Assembly: GCA_946887045.1 (NCBI GenBank)
Contig: CAMPKC010000001.1
Span: forward strand, 62,001 to 126,000
Direction of reading: 5' to 3'
Source: an uncultured Sphingobacteriaceae bacterium
GTDB taxonomy: Bacteria > Bacteroidota > Bacteroidia > Sphingobacteriales > Sphingobacteriaceae
DNA length: 64,000 nt
The position numbers were made by a program, and so were the translations under genes. The number at the start of each line of letters is the position of its first letter. Position 1 is the stretch's first letter. Of the stretch, positions 63,242 through 64,000 are shown piece after piece. The notes under the pieces were generated by a model. The model worked only from the letters and a program-made list of their open reading frames with translations. It made no database searches and was not told the DNA's origin.

Positions 63242-64000
63242 TTATTCAAACAACCAGTCGATTTCTTTCCCGTAAGCTCCTAAACCAGCATTGTAGATCT
63301 TTATTTCCTGATCGCCGTCAATAAACCCAAGAATCAATAAAGCTCCTTTTGGAAGGTTTAACGTATGCGTTCCGGCTTTGAAATAATACGAATGAACATT
63401 AACCGGAGGCAATCCATCGCTTAAAAAAGCATTCGAAATCTTTATCTCACCCTGACCATAATCATTGGCGCTGGCATCGGTTTCCAACTCTGGTGCTTTT
63501 GCAAAACCATTTTCGCTCTTGTTAAAATAACCTACCAGAAGTTTAACCGGCCTGCTAGTCGAAAACTTCAGACTAGTTCCTTTAACTAATTGATTAGCCC
63601 GCGATAAACGGACTCCTTTTAAGCCCTGAAGTTCAACAGCTGCATCCTTTACTACCAACGTTGTGTCCGAGAAAATCTGCTGTCCGGGTGCAATACTGTA
63701 AAACCCGTTTGCAGGTGATAAAATCCTTACCTGTGCGTTTTTAAACGGAACCTTTTTATTGTTACCCGCTATTTTATTCGATTTTAAAGAATCAATACTG
63801 GTTTTTAAGTTATTCAATTCTTTTTCGAATACCGGAAGCATTTCGTACCAGTTTATAAATGTAGCATCAACACCCCGCATTGGTATTTTGCGCTGGGCTG
63901 TTTGCATACTGTTGGCATATAAATAGGTGTCTTTTGTCAGACTAACCAAATCTTTGAAATGCTTCACGCTGTTTTCAAGATAAGGAACAGCTTTCTCCAA
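63242..64000 (-). CDS. C-terminal part of a secreted protein with accessory beta domain (5' end off window)
   Basis: The frame is open to the right edge, so the N-terminal, probably catalytic, part is missing; 252 residues are visible. The first about 75 are helical (YLENSVKHFKDLVSLTKDTY, NSMQTAQRKIPMRGVDATF), a pattern I associate with the end of large Bacteroidota exo-enzymes but cannot name. The final about 130 residues form a beta domain resembling that in the 1-927 protein (LQGLKGVRLSRANQLVKGTS, KLLVGYFNKSENGF, GTHTLNLPKGALLILGFI). It is the first visible gene of the right operon. Confidence 0.7.
   Translation of the reverse strand: MEKAVPYLENSVKHFKDLVSLTKDTYLYANSMQTAQRKIPMRGVDATFINWYEMLPVFEKELNNLKTSIDSLKSNKIAGNNKKVPFKNAQVRILSPANGFYSIAPGQQIFSDTTLVVKDAAVELQGLKGVRLSRANQLVKGTSLKFSTSRPVKLLVGYFNKSENGFAKAPELETDASANDYGQGEIKISNAFLSDGLPPVNVHSYYFKAGTHTLNLPKGALLILGFIDGDQEIKIYNAGLGAYGKEIDWLFE

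Overview
The window looks like a chromosome segment from a Sphingobacteriaceae-type member of the Bacteroidota (Pedobacter/Mucilaginibacter-like). The basis is three SusC/SusD pairs, A+T-rich intergenic DNA, TAnnTTTG-type -7 promoter boxes, and almost no Shine-Dalgarno sequences. It is one very large polysaccharide utilisation locus (PUL) aimed at pectin. Nearly every gene is on the minus strand. The only intact plus-strand gene is an AraC-type regulator at 45614-46504.

Layout, in the minus-strand transcription direction (right to left). (1) 64000-53477: an operon entering from the right edge, with the C-terminus of an unknown secreted enzyme, an (alpha/alpha)6 glycosidase, a GH28 polygalacturonase, a GH95 enzyme and a GH2-malectin enzyme. 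(2) 53198-47849: SusC/SusD pair 3. (3) 47487-46552: a dihydrodipicolinate-synthase-family aldolase, then the convergent AraC regulator, then a DUF3826 gene (45193-44510). (4) 43998-37919: SusC/SusD pair 2 plus a surface lipoprotein. (5) A 1.2-kb gap with a decayed IS1182-type transposase. (6) 36710-31438: SusC/SusD pair 1. (7) 30764-27886: a double-DUF3826 protein and a pectate lyase. (8) 27516 to beyond the left edge: about 18 genes with almost no gaps, probably one operon of at least 27.5 kb. It holds a second pectate lyase, a beta-helix/TIM-barrel enzyme, GH140-like, GH43, GH2 and GH78 enzymes, two sialidase-like propellers, two esterases, a sodium symporter and a cytoplasmic acid-sugar pathway.

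The genes make a working whole. Outer-membrane SusCD pairs import pectin fragments. Lyases and glycosidases trim backbone and side chains in the periplasm or on the surface. The inner-membrane symporter takes up a small product, which a pyruvate-type aldolase, an iron-dependent alcohol dehydrogenase, a DUF1537 acid-sugar kinase and a PdxA2-like dehydrogenase could convert to central metabolites. This enzyme set and its stereochemistry fit catabolism of Dha (3-deoxy-D-lyxo-heptulosaric acid), a sugar found in rhamnogalacturonan II: Dha to pyruvate plus a C4 aldehyde acid, then D-threonate, D-threonate 4-phosphate and DHAP. This is an inference, not a demonstrated pathway.

The strongest sequence-level discovery is a 32-bp conserved element, AGnATTTTyTC...TATAgGATnTTAyC, present upstream of seven separate transcription units (27.6, 30.9, 37.0, 44.2, 45.5, 47.6 and 53.4 kb). 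In every case it sits at a nearly invariant distance (52-53 bp) from a -7 box lacking an obvious -33 box, as expected for an activator site shared by the whole locus. Also notable are three DUF3826 proteins (four domains), an STN-domain/esterase fusion, a four-helix-bundle gene flanked by inverted repeats that supplied the N-terminus of the next gene, and a possible leader ORF overlapping susC1 with a relic copy elsewhere.
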